A stretch of 12,248 bases of DNA. Origin: an uncultured Lachnobacterium sp. (GTDB lineage Bacteria > Bacillota > Clostridia > Lachnospirales > Lachnospiraceae). The position numbers and the translations under genes were made by a program. Below, piece after piece: positions 1 through 6,633 of this stretch (within the stretch, counting starts at the first letter, position 1; every line of letters starts with the position of its first letter). The stretch covers positions 1-12,248 of the forward strand of contig CAMFPD010000054.1 in NCBI GenBank assembly GCA_945971355.1, read 5' to 3'. The notes beneath the pieces were generated by a model. That model was not told where the DNA came from. It saw only the letters and a program-made list of their open reading frames with translations, and ran no database searches.

Positions 1-205
1 CGGAATAGAAACGGAACTGGTCAGATTACTGGGACAATGGGGAAAAATTCCAGTTACATATGCAGGAGGAGTTCATAGCTTTGATGATTTGCGATTAGTC
101 AAGGAACTGGGACGAGATAAAATAAATGTAACTATTGGAAGTGCACTGGATTTGTTTGGTGGAAATATGAAGTTTGAGGAAGTGCTTTCATATTGCAGAA
201 GTTAG
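1..205 (+). CDS. hisA: 3' end of hisA, ProFAR isomerase, eukaryote-like type (partial)
   Basis: Only the last 67 codons are present (reading frame from base 2, TAG at 203-205). HisA performs the Amadori isomerisation of ProFAR to PRFAR, the fourth step of histidine synthesis, on a TIM barrel. The tail carries the second phosphate-binding part of the barrel: a TYAGGVHSFDDL stretch, then a TIGSALDLFGGN stretch. From memory this pattern, especially AGG followed by GSxLDxFGGN, resembles yeast His6 more than the usual bacterial HisA, which ends in a GxALYxG motif. This eukaryote-type HisA is known from some Clostridia. The N-terminal half and the rest of any his cluster lie outside the window. No terminator is seen before glnA, so some readthrough into glnA is possible. 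The family is fairly certain; the subtype is inferred from the tail alone. Confidence 0.85.
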   Translation, partial: GIETELVRLLGQWGKIPVTYAGGVHSFDDLRLVKELGRDKINVTIGSALDLFGGNMKFEEVLSYCRS

Positions 206-234
206 TTGTTCAAATTTTATGTTTTGAGATATTC

Positions 235-270
235 TTTGAACATGCAAGTAGTTTTGAACATGCAAGTAAT
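235..270. repeat. 18-bp tandem direct repeat in the hisA-glnA gap
   Basis: Two adjacent copies of tttgaacatgcaagtagt (235-252 and 253-270) differ at one base (g to a near the end of copy two). They lie 43 bp upstream of the glnA start. A small hairpin follows (gtaat 266-270 with attac 276-280). Each copy carries TTGAAC, which could act as a -35 box, but no good -10 box sits at the right distance. It could be a doubled regulator site or simply a recent slippage duplication. The rest of the 206-312 gap is AT-rich with no clear element. Confidence 0.8.
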
Positions 271-312
271 CATAAATTACATAGTTTTATATAAAAATAT
301 ACGGAGGAAATT

Positions 313-1644
313 ATGAGCAAGTATACAAAACATGACATTATCAGAATGGTGGATGAAGAGGATATTGAGTTTATCCGTCTTCAGTTTACGGACATTTTTG
401 GAACTCTTAAGAATGTGGCTATTACAGCAAGCCAGCTTGAAAAGGCTCTGGATAACAGAATTATGTTTGATGGTTCTTCAATTGAAGGATTTGTGAGGAT
501 AGAGGAATCTGATATGTACTTACATCCTGACCTTGATACATTTAGAATTTTTCCTTGGAGACCACAACAGGGAAAGGTTGCAAGGATTATATGTGATGTG
601 TATACAGCAGACGGAAATCCTTTTGAGGGTGATCCACGATTTGTACTTAAGCGCCAGATTGAGGAAGCTAAAAAAATGGGTTATACATTTAATGTAGGAC
701 CAGAGCTTGAGTTTTTCCTTTTTCATCAGGATGAAAATGGTATGCCAACAACAATCACTCATGAGAAAGCTGGATATTTTGATTTAGGACCAAACGATTT
801 AGGTGAAAATGCGAGACGTGATATGGTTCTTACACTTGAGGATATGGATTTTGAAATCGAAGCTTCACATCATGAGGTTGCTCCTGCACAGCATGAAATC
901 GACTTTAAATATGATGAGGCCTTAGCTACAGCTGATAATATTATGACATTTAAATTAGCAGTAAAAACAATAGCGAAACGTCATGGTATGTATGCGAGCT
1001 TTATGCCAAAACCAAAGCATGGAACAGCAGGCTCTGGTATGCATATTAATATGTCTCTTGAGAAAGACGGCAAGAATATTTTCGCAAGTGAGACGGACCC
1101 ATTAGGACTTACAGAAGAAGCTTACTACTTTATTGGTGGTATTATGAAGCATATGAAGGGAATGACAGTTATTACCAATCCTATTGTGAATTCCTATAAG
1201 AGATTAGTTCCAGGTTATGAAGCTCCAATAAATATTGCATGGTCGGCTACAAACAGAAGTCCGTTAATCAGAATTCCATCTACAAGAGGAGAGAGCACAA
1301 GAATCGAGCTTAGAAACCCAGACCCATCAGCAAACCCATATCTTGTAATGGCAGTATGTCTGGCAGCCGGACTTGATGGAATAAAAAATAAAATTACACC
1401 TCCAGATGAAGTTAGGGAGAACGTATTCGAGTTAGACAGACAGCAGAGAGAAGAACTAGGAATTGAGTCCCTTGCAACTGATCTTCATCAGGCAGTAAAA
1501 GGACTGAAAAATGATAAGTTTATACAGGAAGTTTTAGGTCTGCATATTGCAGAGAAATATGTAGAAGCCAAAGAAGCTGAGTGGAACGCATATAGAACTC
1601 AGGTTACAAACTGGGAAATTGAGGAATATTTATACAAATTCTAA
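313..1644 (+). CDS. glnA: Glutamine synthetase, type I alpha
   Basis: This enzyme makes glutamine from glutamate, ammonia and ATP in the cytoplasm as a dodecamer. Its 443 residues match the length of Gram-positive GSI-alpha. The N-terminal beta-grasp domain holds DGSSIEGF (53-60) followed by Arg62, the position that gives feedback sensitivity in Bacillus GSI-alpha. The catalytic domain shows GPELEFF (129-135, metal-binding Glu131 and Glu133), ASHHEVAPAQHEID (184-197), GSGMHINMS (240-248, His244), NSYKRLVPGYEAP (293-305, with the Glu303 flap), NRSPLIRIP (314-322) and ELRNPDPSANPY (332-343). It lacks the NLYDLP adenylylation site and the 25-residue insert of beta-type enzymes, so control is probably by feedback inhibition and partner proteins. 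The start follows GGAGG at 303-307. An ANTAR regulator begins within about 15 bp of the stop, implying an operon. Confidence 0.97.
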   Translation: MSKYTKHDIIRMVDEEDIEFIRLQFTDIFGTLKNVAITASQLEKALDNRIMFDGSSIEGFVRIEESDMYLHPDLDTFRIFPWRPQQGKVARIICDVYTADGNPFEGDPRFVLKRQIEEAKKMGYTFNVGPELEFFLFHQDENGMPTTITHEKAGYFDLGPNDLGENARRDMVLTLEDMDFEIEASHHEVAPAQHEIDFKYDEALATADNIMTFKLAVKTIAKRHGMYASFMPKPKHGTAGSGMHINMSLEKDGKNIFASETDPLGLTEEAYYFIGGIMKHMKGMTVITNPIVNSYKRLVPGYEAPINIAWSATNRSPLIRIPSTRGESTRIELRNPDPSANPYLVMAVCLAAGLDGIKNKITPPDEVRENVFELDRQQREELGIESLATDLHQAVKGLKNDKFIQEVLGLHIAEKYVEAKEAEWNAYRTQVTNWEIEEYLYKF

Positions 1645-1658
1645 GGGTGAGAATAGCT

Positions 1659-2210
1659 GTGAATAATATTGTAGTAGCATTTCCAAAAGCGGAAGTCGCA
1701 AAAAATGTGAAAAAAATATTGGCGCAGAGTGGATATTCTGTCACAGCAGTTTGTACTACCGGTGCACAGGCACTTTCCAGTATGAGTGATCTTCAATCGG
1801 GAATTGTTGTCTGTGGGTATCGGTTTGTGGATATGATGTATACGGAAGTTTATGAGTATATGCCTGCTGGATTTCAGATGCTTTTGATTGCATCAGCAGA
1901 CGGTGTGCGGGATAGGGGAGTAGAGAATCTGGTGTCTCTTTCAATGCCTCTCAAAATTCATGAGCTTTTACAGACTATAGAAATGATGGATTACACCATC
2001 ACACGACGGAAGAGAAAGCTGCGCCAAAGACCAAAGGCCAGATCAGAGAAAGATATGCAGATTATGAACGATGCCAAGGCAGTTCTGATGGAACGAAACG
2101 GTTTTTCCGAGGAGGAAGCCCATAGGTACATACAGAAGAGAAGTATGGATAATGGAACTGGACTTGTTGAGACAGCTCAGATGATATTGAGCCTTATGAC
2201 TGATGTATAA
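1659..2210 (+). CDS. ANTAR-domain RNA-binding antiterminator with degenerate receiver domain
   Basis: The protein has an N-terminal receiver-like fold (about residues 1-110) and a C-terminal ANTAR domain (about 130-180), seen as DAKAVLMERNGFSEEEAHRY, then QKRSMDNGTGLVETAQMILS. ANTAR domains bind paired RNA hairpins and block intrinsic terminators; many control nitrogen genes. The receiver is degenerate. The acidic pair after strand 1 reads AFPK, the strand-3 end where the phospho-acceptor Asp should be reads VVCGYR, and only a LSMPLK segment recalls the conserved Lys. Phosphorylation therefore looks impossible. I chose the GTG at 1659 because AGGGTGAG (1644-1651) sits 7 nt before it and the protein then begins VNNIVVAFPK. 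A GTG at 1647 in the same frame would add four residues. The ribosome site touches the glnA stop, suggesting translational coupling. ANTAR genes linked to glnA are known in Clostridia; targets here are unknown. Confidence 0.9.
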   Translation: MNNIVVAFPKAEVAKNVKKILAQSGYSVTAVCTTGAQALSSMSDLQSGIVVCGYRFVDMMYTEVYEYMPAGFQMLLIASADGVRDRGVENLVSLSMPLKIHELLQTIEMMDYTITRRKRKLRQRPKARSEKDMQIMNDAKAVLMERNGFSEEEAHRYIQKRSMDNGTGLVETAQMILSLMTDV

Positions 2211-2240
2211 AAATACATATTAATATCAAATAATTTGTTG

Positions 2241-2269
2241 TTTACACATATTTGGTATAGTGATAAAGT
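2241..2269 (+). promoter_or_regulatory. Candidate dapL promoter in the 2211-2397 gap
   Basis: TTTACA at 2241-2246 is followed after 17 bp by TAAAGT at 2264-2269. A closer -10 match, TATAGT (2256-2261), has only a poor partner (TTGTTG, 15 bp upstream), so the exact promoter is uncertain. The rest of the 187-bp gap is AT-rich with only very short inverted repeats. None of the lysine riboswitch landmarks found before dapA is present. The gap ends in the ribosome site AAGGAAGAGG at 2381-2390. Confidence 0.35.
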
Positions 2270-2397
2270 TTATGTCAGGCAAATTGCATTTGTTTAGCAG
2301 GATAAAGGCAATTGTTTATAAATAATATAAATGAAGTAAAGTAACTGTTCAGGACAGATACGAAGTAAAAATATATATTTAAGGAAGAGGAATAATT

Positions 2398-3612
2398 ATG
2401 TACAAGATTAATGAAAATTTTCAGAAACTCCCAGGAAGCTATTTATTTAGCACAATTGGAAAAAAAGTAGCAGCTTACCAGCAGGCAAATCCTGATAAGG
2501 AAATTATCAGACTTGGTATTGGTGATGTAACACAGCCATTAGCCCCTGCTATTATTGAGGCTCTTCATAAGGCAGTAGATGAGATGGGTAATGCCGCAAC
2601 TTTCCGTGGATATGCACCAGATCTCGGATATGAATTTTTAAGAAGTGCAATTGCAAATACTGATTACAAGGCAAGAGGATGTGACATCAGCGCAGATGAA
2701 ATATTTGTCTCTGATGGAGCAAAGAGTGATTCTGCTAATATTCAGGAGCTTTTTGCTGCTGATAGCCGTATCGCTGTTACAGACCCTGTTTATCCGGTAT
2801 ATGTTGATTCAAATGTTATGGCTGGCAGAACCGGAGAATATGATCCAAAGACAGAGATGTGGAGCAATGTAATTTACATGCCTTCTACAGCTGAGAATGG
2901 ATTTGTCCCAGAGCTTCCAAAGGAAGTTCCAGACATGATTTATTTATGTCTTCCAAACAATCCAACAGGAACAACTCTCACAAAGGATGAGCTTCAGGTG
3001 TGGGTTGATTATGCTAATAAGAATGGTTCAGTAATCATCTTCGATGCTGCTTACGAGGCATATATCAGCGAGGCTGATGTGCCACATTCAATTTACGAGT
3101 GTGAGGGTGCAAAGACATGTGCTATCGAGCTTAGAAGTTTTTCCAAGAACGCAGGATTCACAGGCGTGCGTCTTGGATTTACAGTAGTTCCAAAGGAGCT
3201 TAAGTGTGGTGATGTTTCACTTAATGCAATGTGGGCTCGCCGTCATGGAACTAAGTTCAACGGTGCACCATACATCGTGCAGAGAGCCGGAGAGGCTGTA
3301 TACTCTGAGGCAGGAAAAGCGCAGCTTAAGGATCAGGTTGCATATTACATGAACAATGCAAAGGTTATCAAGGATGGTCTTGCAGAGGCAGGTTACACAG
3401 TATATGGTGGAGTTAATGCTCCATATATCTGGCTCAAGACTCCAGAGAATATGAATTCATGGGAATTCTTTGATTTCCTTCTTGAAAATGCAAACGTAGT
3501 AGGAACACCTGGTTCAGGATTTGGACCAAGCGGTGAGGGATACTTCAGACTTACAGCATTTGGAAACTATGAGAACACAGTAAAGGCACTTGAGAGAATT
3601 AAGGCACTTTAG
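2398..3612 (+). CDS. dapL: LL-diaminopimelate aminotransferase
   Basis: DapL is a PLP-dependent class I/II aminotransferase. It turns tetrahydrodipicolinate plus glutamate into LL-diaminopimelate and 2-oxoglutarate in one step, replacing the succinylase or acetylase branches (DapD, DapC, DapE) of lysine and cell-wall synthesis. The 404 residues fit the family. Visible features are the N-terminal LPGSYLFSTIGKK (11-23) and GIGDVTQPLAP (40-50) segments, FRGYAPDLGYEFLR (69-82), NNPTG (187-191), the cofactor-binding Asp216 and Tyr219 in FDAAYE, the Schiff-base Lys250 in SFSKNAGFTGVRLG, and the substrate carboxylate Arg384 in YFRLTAFG. The start follows AAGGAAGAGG with normal spacing. The gene stands alone between its own leader and a strong terminator, away from dapA and dapB about 4 kb downstream, so it is probably controlled separately from them. 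Confidence 0.96.
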   Translation: MYKINENFQKLPGSYLFSTIGKKVAAYQQANPDKEIIRLGIGDVTQPLAPAIIEALHKAVDEMGNAATFRGYAPDLGYEFLRSAIANTDYKARGCDISADEIFVSDGAKSDSANIQELFAADSRIAVTDPVYPVYVDSNVMAGRTGEYDPKTEMWSNVIYMPSTAENGFVPELPKEVPDMIYLCLPNNPTGTTLTKDELQVWVDYANKNGSVIIFDAAYEAYISEADVPHSIYECEGAKTCAIELRSFSKNAGFTGVRLGFTVVPKELKCGDVSLNAMWARRHGTKFNGAPYIVQRAGEAVYSEAGKAQLKDQVAYYMNNAKVIKDGLAEAGYTVYGGVNAPYIWLKTPENMNSWEFFDFLLENANVVGTPGSGFGPSGEGYFRLTAFGNYENTVKALERIKAL

Positions 3613-3621
3613 TTTTATCAT

Positions 3622-3654
3622 AAAAGAAACCCGCCATTGTGGTGGGTTTCTTTT
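3622..3654 (+). terminator. Rho-independent terminator after dapL
   Basis: A 15-bp stem (3622-3636 with 3640-3654, one G-U pair) closes a TTG loop. Its GC-rich core is cccgcca/tggtggg and the 3' arm ends in TTTT. It begins 10 bp after the dapL stop. The A-rich 5' arm gives a T-run on the minus strand too, so it may also stop typA transcription as a backup. Confidence 0.87.
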
Positions 3655-3700
3655 GATTTGCCTGTCCAGCAAGCCAACAATGAGAGAAAGCCAATCCAGG

Positions 3701-3732
3701 AAAGCAAAAATCCCTGCCACATGGGCAGGGAT
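3701..3732 (-). terminator. Rho-independent terminator after typA
   Basis: On the minus strand the typA stop is followed 11 bp later by a 9-bp stem (3732-3724 pairing with 3718-3710, core atccctgcc/ggcagggat) with a 5-base loop. After it the minus strand reads TTTTTGCTTT. Together with the dapL terminator it separates two convergent transcripts. The 3655-3700 stretch between them shows nothing else. Confidence 0.83.
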
Positions 3733-3743
3733 GAAATAACCAA

Positions 3744-5579
3744 TTACTGATTCTTCTTGAATCCAGCTCTCTTACGAAGTGTTGGGTCAAGGATTCTTTT
3801 TCTGATACGAAGGCTTGTAGGTGTTACCTCAAGAAGCTCGTCTGTATCGATGAAGTCGATTGCCTGCTCAAGAGAAAGCTTTCTTGGTGGAACAAGTGTA
3901 AGAGCCTCATCAGCAGAAGATGAACGTGTATTTGTAAGATGCTTCTTCTTACATACGTTAAGCTCGATGTCCTCAGCCTTAGCACACTGTCCGATAACCA
4001 TTCCTGAGTAAACCTTCTCACCAGGTCCGATGAAGAGTGTACCACGATCCTGTGCAGAGAAGAGACCGTATGTTACAGACTCACCTGACTCGAATGCGAT
4101 AAGGGAACCAGTTGCACGGTATGCAATGTCGCCCTTGTATGGCTCATATCCGTCGAAGATTGTATTTAAGATACCATTTCCCTTTGTGTCTGTCATAAAT
4201 TCACCACGGTATCCGATAAGTCCACGAGAAGGAATATGGAACTCAAGTCTTGTATATCCACCAGCGATAGAACCCATGTTGCGAAGCTCGCCCTTACGCT
4301 GCTGAAGCTTAGAGATAACTGCTCCTGTGAATTCATCAGGAACATCAACATAAGCAACTTCCATTGGCTCAAGCTTTTTGCCATTCTCATCTGTGTGGTA
4401 GAGAACCTCTGCCTTAGAAACAGCAAACTCATATCCCTCACGACGCATGTTCTCGATAAGAACTGATAAATGAAGCTCACCACGTCCTGAAACCTTGAGT
4501 GAGTCAGGTGACTCTGTATCCTCCACACGGAGAGAAACGTCTGTGTTTAACTCGCGAAGAAGTCTGTCACGGATGTGACGTGATGTAACGTATTTTCCTT
4601 CCTGACCAGCAAGTGGGCTGTCATTTACAATGAAGTTCATAGAAATAGTTGGCTCTGAAATCTTCTGGAATGGAATAGCTTCAGGTGCTTCAGGAGCACA
4701 GATTGTATCTCCAATCTTAAGGTCTGCGATACCTGAGATAGCAACGATTGAACCAATGCCGGCTTCTGTTACGTCAACTTTATCAAGTCCATCGTACTCA
4801 TAGAGCTTGCTGATACGAACTTTCTCTTTACGTTCAGGATCGTGGTGGTTAACTACAACCGCTTCCTGATTAACCTTTAATAATCCATTATCTACTTTAC
4901 CAATACCTATACGACCAACATACTCGTTGTAATCAATTGTAGAGATAAGTACCTGTGTGTTTGCCTCAGGGTCTCCAGAAGGGGCTGGAATGTAATTGAT
5001 GATTGTCTCGAAAAGAGGAGTCATATCCTTTCTCTCGTCATCAATGTTGAGCATTGCGTATCCGTCTCTTGCCGATGCAAAAACGAAAGGACAGTCAAGC
5101 TGCTCGTCCGATGCATCAAGATCCATGAAAAGTTCAAGAACTTCATCAATAACCTCATCTGGTCTAGCCTCTGGACGGTCTATTTTGTTGACACAGACTA
5201 CGATTGGAAGTTGAAGTGAAAGAGCCTTCATAACAACGAATTTTGTCTGTGGCATAACACCCTCGAAAGCATCTACTACGAGGACAACACCATTAACCAT
5301 CTTAAGAACTCGCTCAACTTCTCCACCGAAGTCAGCATGGCCAGGTGTATCAATAATATTTATCTTAATGTCTTTGTACTGAACAGCAGTGTTTTTAGAA
5401 AGAATTGTTATTCCTCTTTCTTTTTCGATGTCATTTGAATCCATGACACGTTCCTGAACCTCCTGGTTATCACGGAACACACCAGACTGTTTAAGCAATT
5501 CATCTACAAGTGTTGTTTTACCATGATCAACGTGAGCAATGATTGCTATATTACGAATATCGTCTCTAGTTGTTTTCAT
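3744..5579 (-). CDS. typA: Ribosome-associated translational GTPase TypA/BipA
   Basis: TypA is a translation-factor GTPase related to EF-G and LepA. It binds the ribosome and supports ribosome assembly and stress or cold growth. All 611 residues are present, the usual length. The G domain has the P-loop AHVDHGKT (15-22), switch I RGIT (55-58), DTPGH (77-81), NKID (131-134) and a SAR segment at G5 (169-171). A beta-barrel follows (about 205-300), then EF-G-like alpha/beta domains (about 305-480, with VSGRGELHLSVL at 363-374) and the TypA-specific C-terminal domain. The family marker SRGLIGYRGEF lies at 451-461 and the CKKKHLTNTRSSSADEAL segment at 543-560. The start has AGAAGGA on the minus strand (5590-5584), 4 nt before the ATG. 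It is the only minus-strand gene here and appears monocistronic. Confidence 0.97.
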   Translation of the reverse strand: MKTTRDDIRNIAIIAHVDHGKTTLVDELLKQSGVFRDNQEVQERVMDSNDIEKERGITILSKNTAVQYKDIKINIIDTPGHADFGGEVERVLKMVNGVVLVVDAFEGVMPQTKFVVMKALSLQLPIVVCVNKIDRPEARPDEVIDEVLELFMDLDASDEQLDCPFVFASARDGYAMLNIDDERKDMTPLFETIINYIPAPSGDPEANTQVLISTIDYNEYVGRIGIGKVDNGLLKVNQEAVVVNHHDPERKEKVRISKLYEYDGLDKVDVTEAGIGSIVAISGIADLKIGDTICAPEAPEAIPFQKISEPTISMNFIVNDSPLAGQEGKYVTSRHIRDRLLRELNTDVSLRVEDTESPDSLKVSGRGELHLSVLIENMRREGYEFAVSKAEVLYHTDENGKKLEPMEVAYVDVPDEFTGAVISKLQQRKGELRNMGSIAGGYTRLEFHIPSRGLIGYRGEFMTDTKGNGILNTIFDGYEPYKGDIAYRATGSLIAFESGESVTYGLFSAQDRGTLFIGPGEKVYSGMVIGQCAKAEDIELNVCKKKHLTNTRSSSADEALTLVPPRKLSLEQAIDFIDTDELLEVTPTSLRIRKRILDPTLRKRAGFKKNQ

Positions 5580-5643
5580 ATTTTCCTTCTTTCTTTATAT
5601 ATGAGTATAAAAAAGTCAAAAAAGACACGTTTGCAACTTTTTT

Positions 5644-5671
5644 ATTTTATCATAATTTCGCCATTTGGCAA
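5644..5671 (-). promoter_or_regulatory. Candidate sigma-A promoter for typA
   Basis: Read on the minus strand, TTGCCA (5671-5666) is followed after 16 bp by TAAAAT (5649-5644), preceded by TGA as an extended -10 motif. Both boxes match consensus at five of six bases. The start of transcription would fall about 60 nt before the typA ATG. Confidence 0.5.
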
Positions 5672-5693
5672 GGTTGTAGCTTTTTTTTATATA
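5665..5693 (+). promoter_or_regulatory. Candidate promoter for the SSB-like gene, overlapping the typA -35 box
   Basis: On the plus strand TTGGCA (5665-5670) is followed by TATATA at 5688-5693 (17 bp) or TATAAA at 5690-5695 (19 bp). Its -35 box occupies almost the same bases as the minus-strand typA -35 box. The leader to the ATG at 5813 would be about 115 nt with no clear hairpin. A promoter closer to the gene is not excluded. Confidence 0.35.
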
Positions 5694-5812
5694 AAATTAT
5701 GGAAAATGTCGGATTTTGGAATGGAATTATCGACATAGTTTGAGAAATTATACATAGGATGAATGGTAAAAATTGGTAGAAAAGCATTTTACAAAAGGAA
5801 GGGAGAATATTC

Positions 5813-6442
5813 ATGTCAGATAAAATGTTTGAAAATAACCAGGTGTCACTAGTCGGGGAGATTGTATCAGAGCTTACTTTTAGTCATGAGGTTTATGGAG
5901 AAGGGTTCTATACAATGGAAATCTCAGTAAGGAGATTATCGGACTATGTTGATTACATTCCAGTTATGGTGTCAGAGAGGCTGATTGATGTTGAAGGAAG
6001 TTATGTGGGTCAGTATGTGTACATAGGGGGGCAATTCAGATCCTTTAACAGACATGAGGAGAAAAAGAATAGGCTTGTATTATCTGTGTTTGCCAGAGAG
6101 CTGGAGCTTATATCAGATGGGTGTGATGAGGATGCGATGAACCAGATTTTTCTGGATGGATTCATCTGCAAGGAGGCAATTTATCGAAAGACACCACTTG
6201 GAAGAGAAATAGCAGATCTTCTTGTTGCGGTAAACCGTTCTTATGGTAAATCAGATTATATACCATGTATCTGCTGGGGGAGAAACGCCAGATTTGCATC
6301 CAGCTTTGAGGTTGGTGCCCATGTTCAGATTTGGGGACGTATTCAGAGCCGGGATTATGTGAAGAAAATAAATGAAAATGAGGCGGAGCAGAGAACTGCA
6401 TATGAGGTTTCTGTAAGCAAAATAGATTTTCTTGAAGATTAA
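5813..6442 (+). CDS. SSB-like protein with two tandem OB folds
   Basis: The 209 residues divide into two similar halves, each resembling the single-stranded-DNA-binding protein OB fold. Half one (about 9-100) reads VSLVGEIVSE, then YTMEISVRR, DYIPVMV and VGQYVYIGGQFRSFNR. Half two (about 110-207) reads IFLDGFICKE, then ADLLVAVNRS, DYIPCICWGRNA and VGAHVQIWGRIQSRDY. The matching DYIP and VG...V.I.G positions show internal duplication. Half two keeps the typical SSB tryptophans (W155, W174); half one lacks them. Standard SSBs have one OB fold and a flexible tail ending in DDDIPF; this protein ends KIDFLED with no tail, so it may not recruit the usual SSB partners. The start follows AAGGAAGGGAG (5795-5805). 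It may serve a specialised repair or replication role; the ssDNA-binding call is by family resemblance. Confidence 0.8.
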   Translation: MSDKMFENNQVSLVGEIVSELTFSHEVYGEGFYTMEISVRRLSDYVDYIPVMVSERLIDVEGSYVGQYVYIGGQFRSFNRHEEKKNRLVLSVFARELELISDGCDEDAMNQIFLDGFICKEAIYRKTPLGREIADLLVAVNRSYGKSDYIPCICWGRNARFASSFEVGAHVQIWGRIQSRDYVKKINENEAEQRTAYEVSVSKIDFLED

Positions 6443-6516
6443 ATGAATGTAAATGAGAGAATAAAATATATATTCTTGAAGATTAAATGAATTTAATTTA
6501 GTAAATAAAATATATT
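6429..6516. repeat. 44-bp imperfect tandem duplication spanning the end of the SSB-like gene
   Basis: Unit one (6429-6472) contains the last codons and stop of the SSB-like gene. Unit two (6473-6516) repeats it directly with 38 of 44 bases identical. The first 20 bases of each unit (6429-6448 and 6473-6492) are identical. The second copy lies wholly downstream of the stop and does not change the protein. The rest of the 6443-6633 gap is AT-rich up to the promoter at 6565. Confidence 0.88.
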
Positions 6517-6564
6517 TTCTCAAATTTGTGTAAAATAGGAAAAATAGTACAAATTGTCCAATAT

Positions 6565-6594
6565 TTGACAAAAGCAAGTTAGCTGTGGTATATT
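6565..6594 (+). promoter_or_regulatory. Sigma-A promoter for the CobO-like gene
   Basis: A perfect TTGACA (6565-6570) is followed after 18 bp by TATATT (6589-6594, five of six), preceded by TGG as an extended -10 motif. Predicted transcription starts near 6601, giving a leader of about 33 nt. The ribosome site GGAGG is at 6624-6628. Confidence 0.65.
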
Positions 6595-6633
6595 TCCCAT
6601 ATTCTTTTTATTCGGTGACTACTGGAGGCAATT

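Noticed and set aside
206..312. ANTAR-type paired hexaloop hairpins upstream of glnA
   Set aside because: The only hairpin there (266-280) has a 5-base loop without the A1/G4 pattern and no terminator follows, so autoregulation by antitermination at this site is not supported.
1647..1658. Earlier GTG start for the ANTAR gene
   Set aside because: It sits 2 nt after the glnA stop with its own start inside the AGGGTGAG ribosome site. Starting at 1659 gives proper spacing and a typical N-terminus, though 1647 cannot be fully excluded.
2211..2397. Second lysine riboswitch or T-box before dapL
   Set aside because: None of the L-box landmarks (AGAGGTGCG, GCCGAAAGC, GGAGGGCTATC) and no T-box sequence were found in the leader.
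3613..3743. Small gene or mobile-element remnant between dapL and typA
   Set aside because: The two inverted repeats are explained as back-to-back terminators of convergent genes; short frames here just read across them.
6251..6577. Minus-strand frame of 108 codons overlapping the SSB-like gene and the gap
   Set aside because: Most of it is antisense to the SSB-like gene; the AT-rich gap supplies a run of hydrophobic codons by chance. No promoter or ribosome site supports it.
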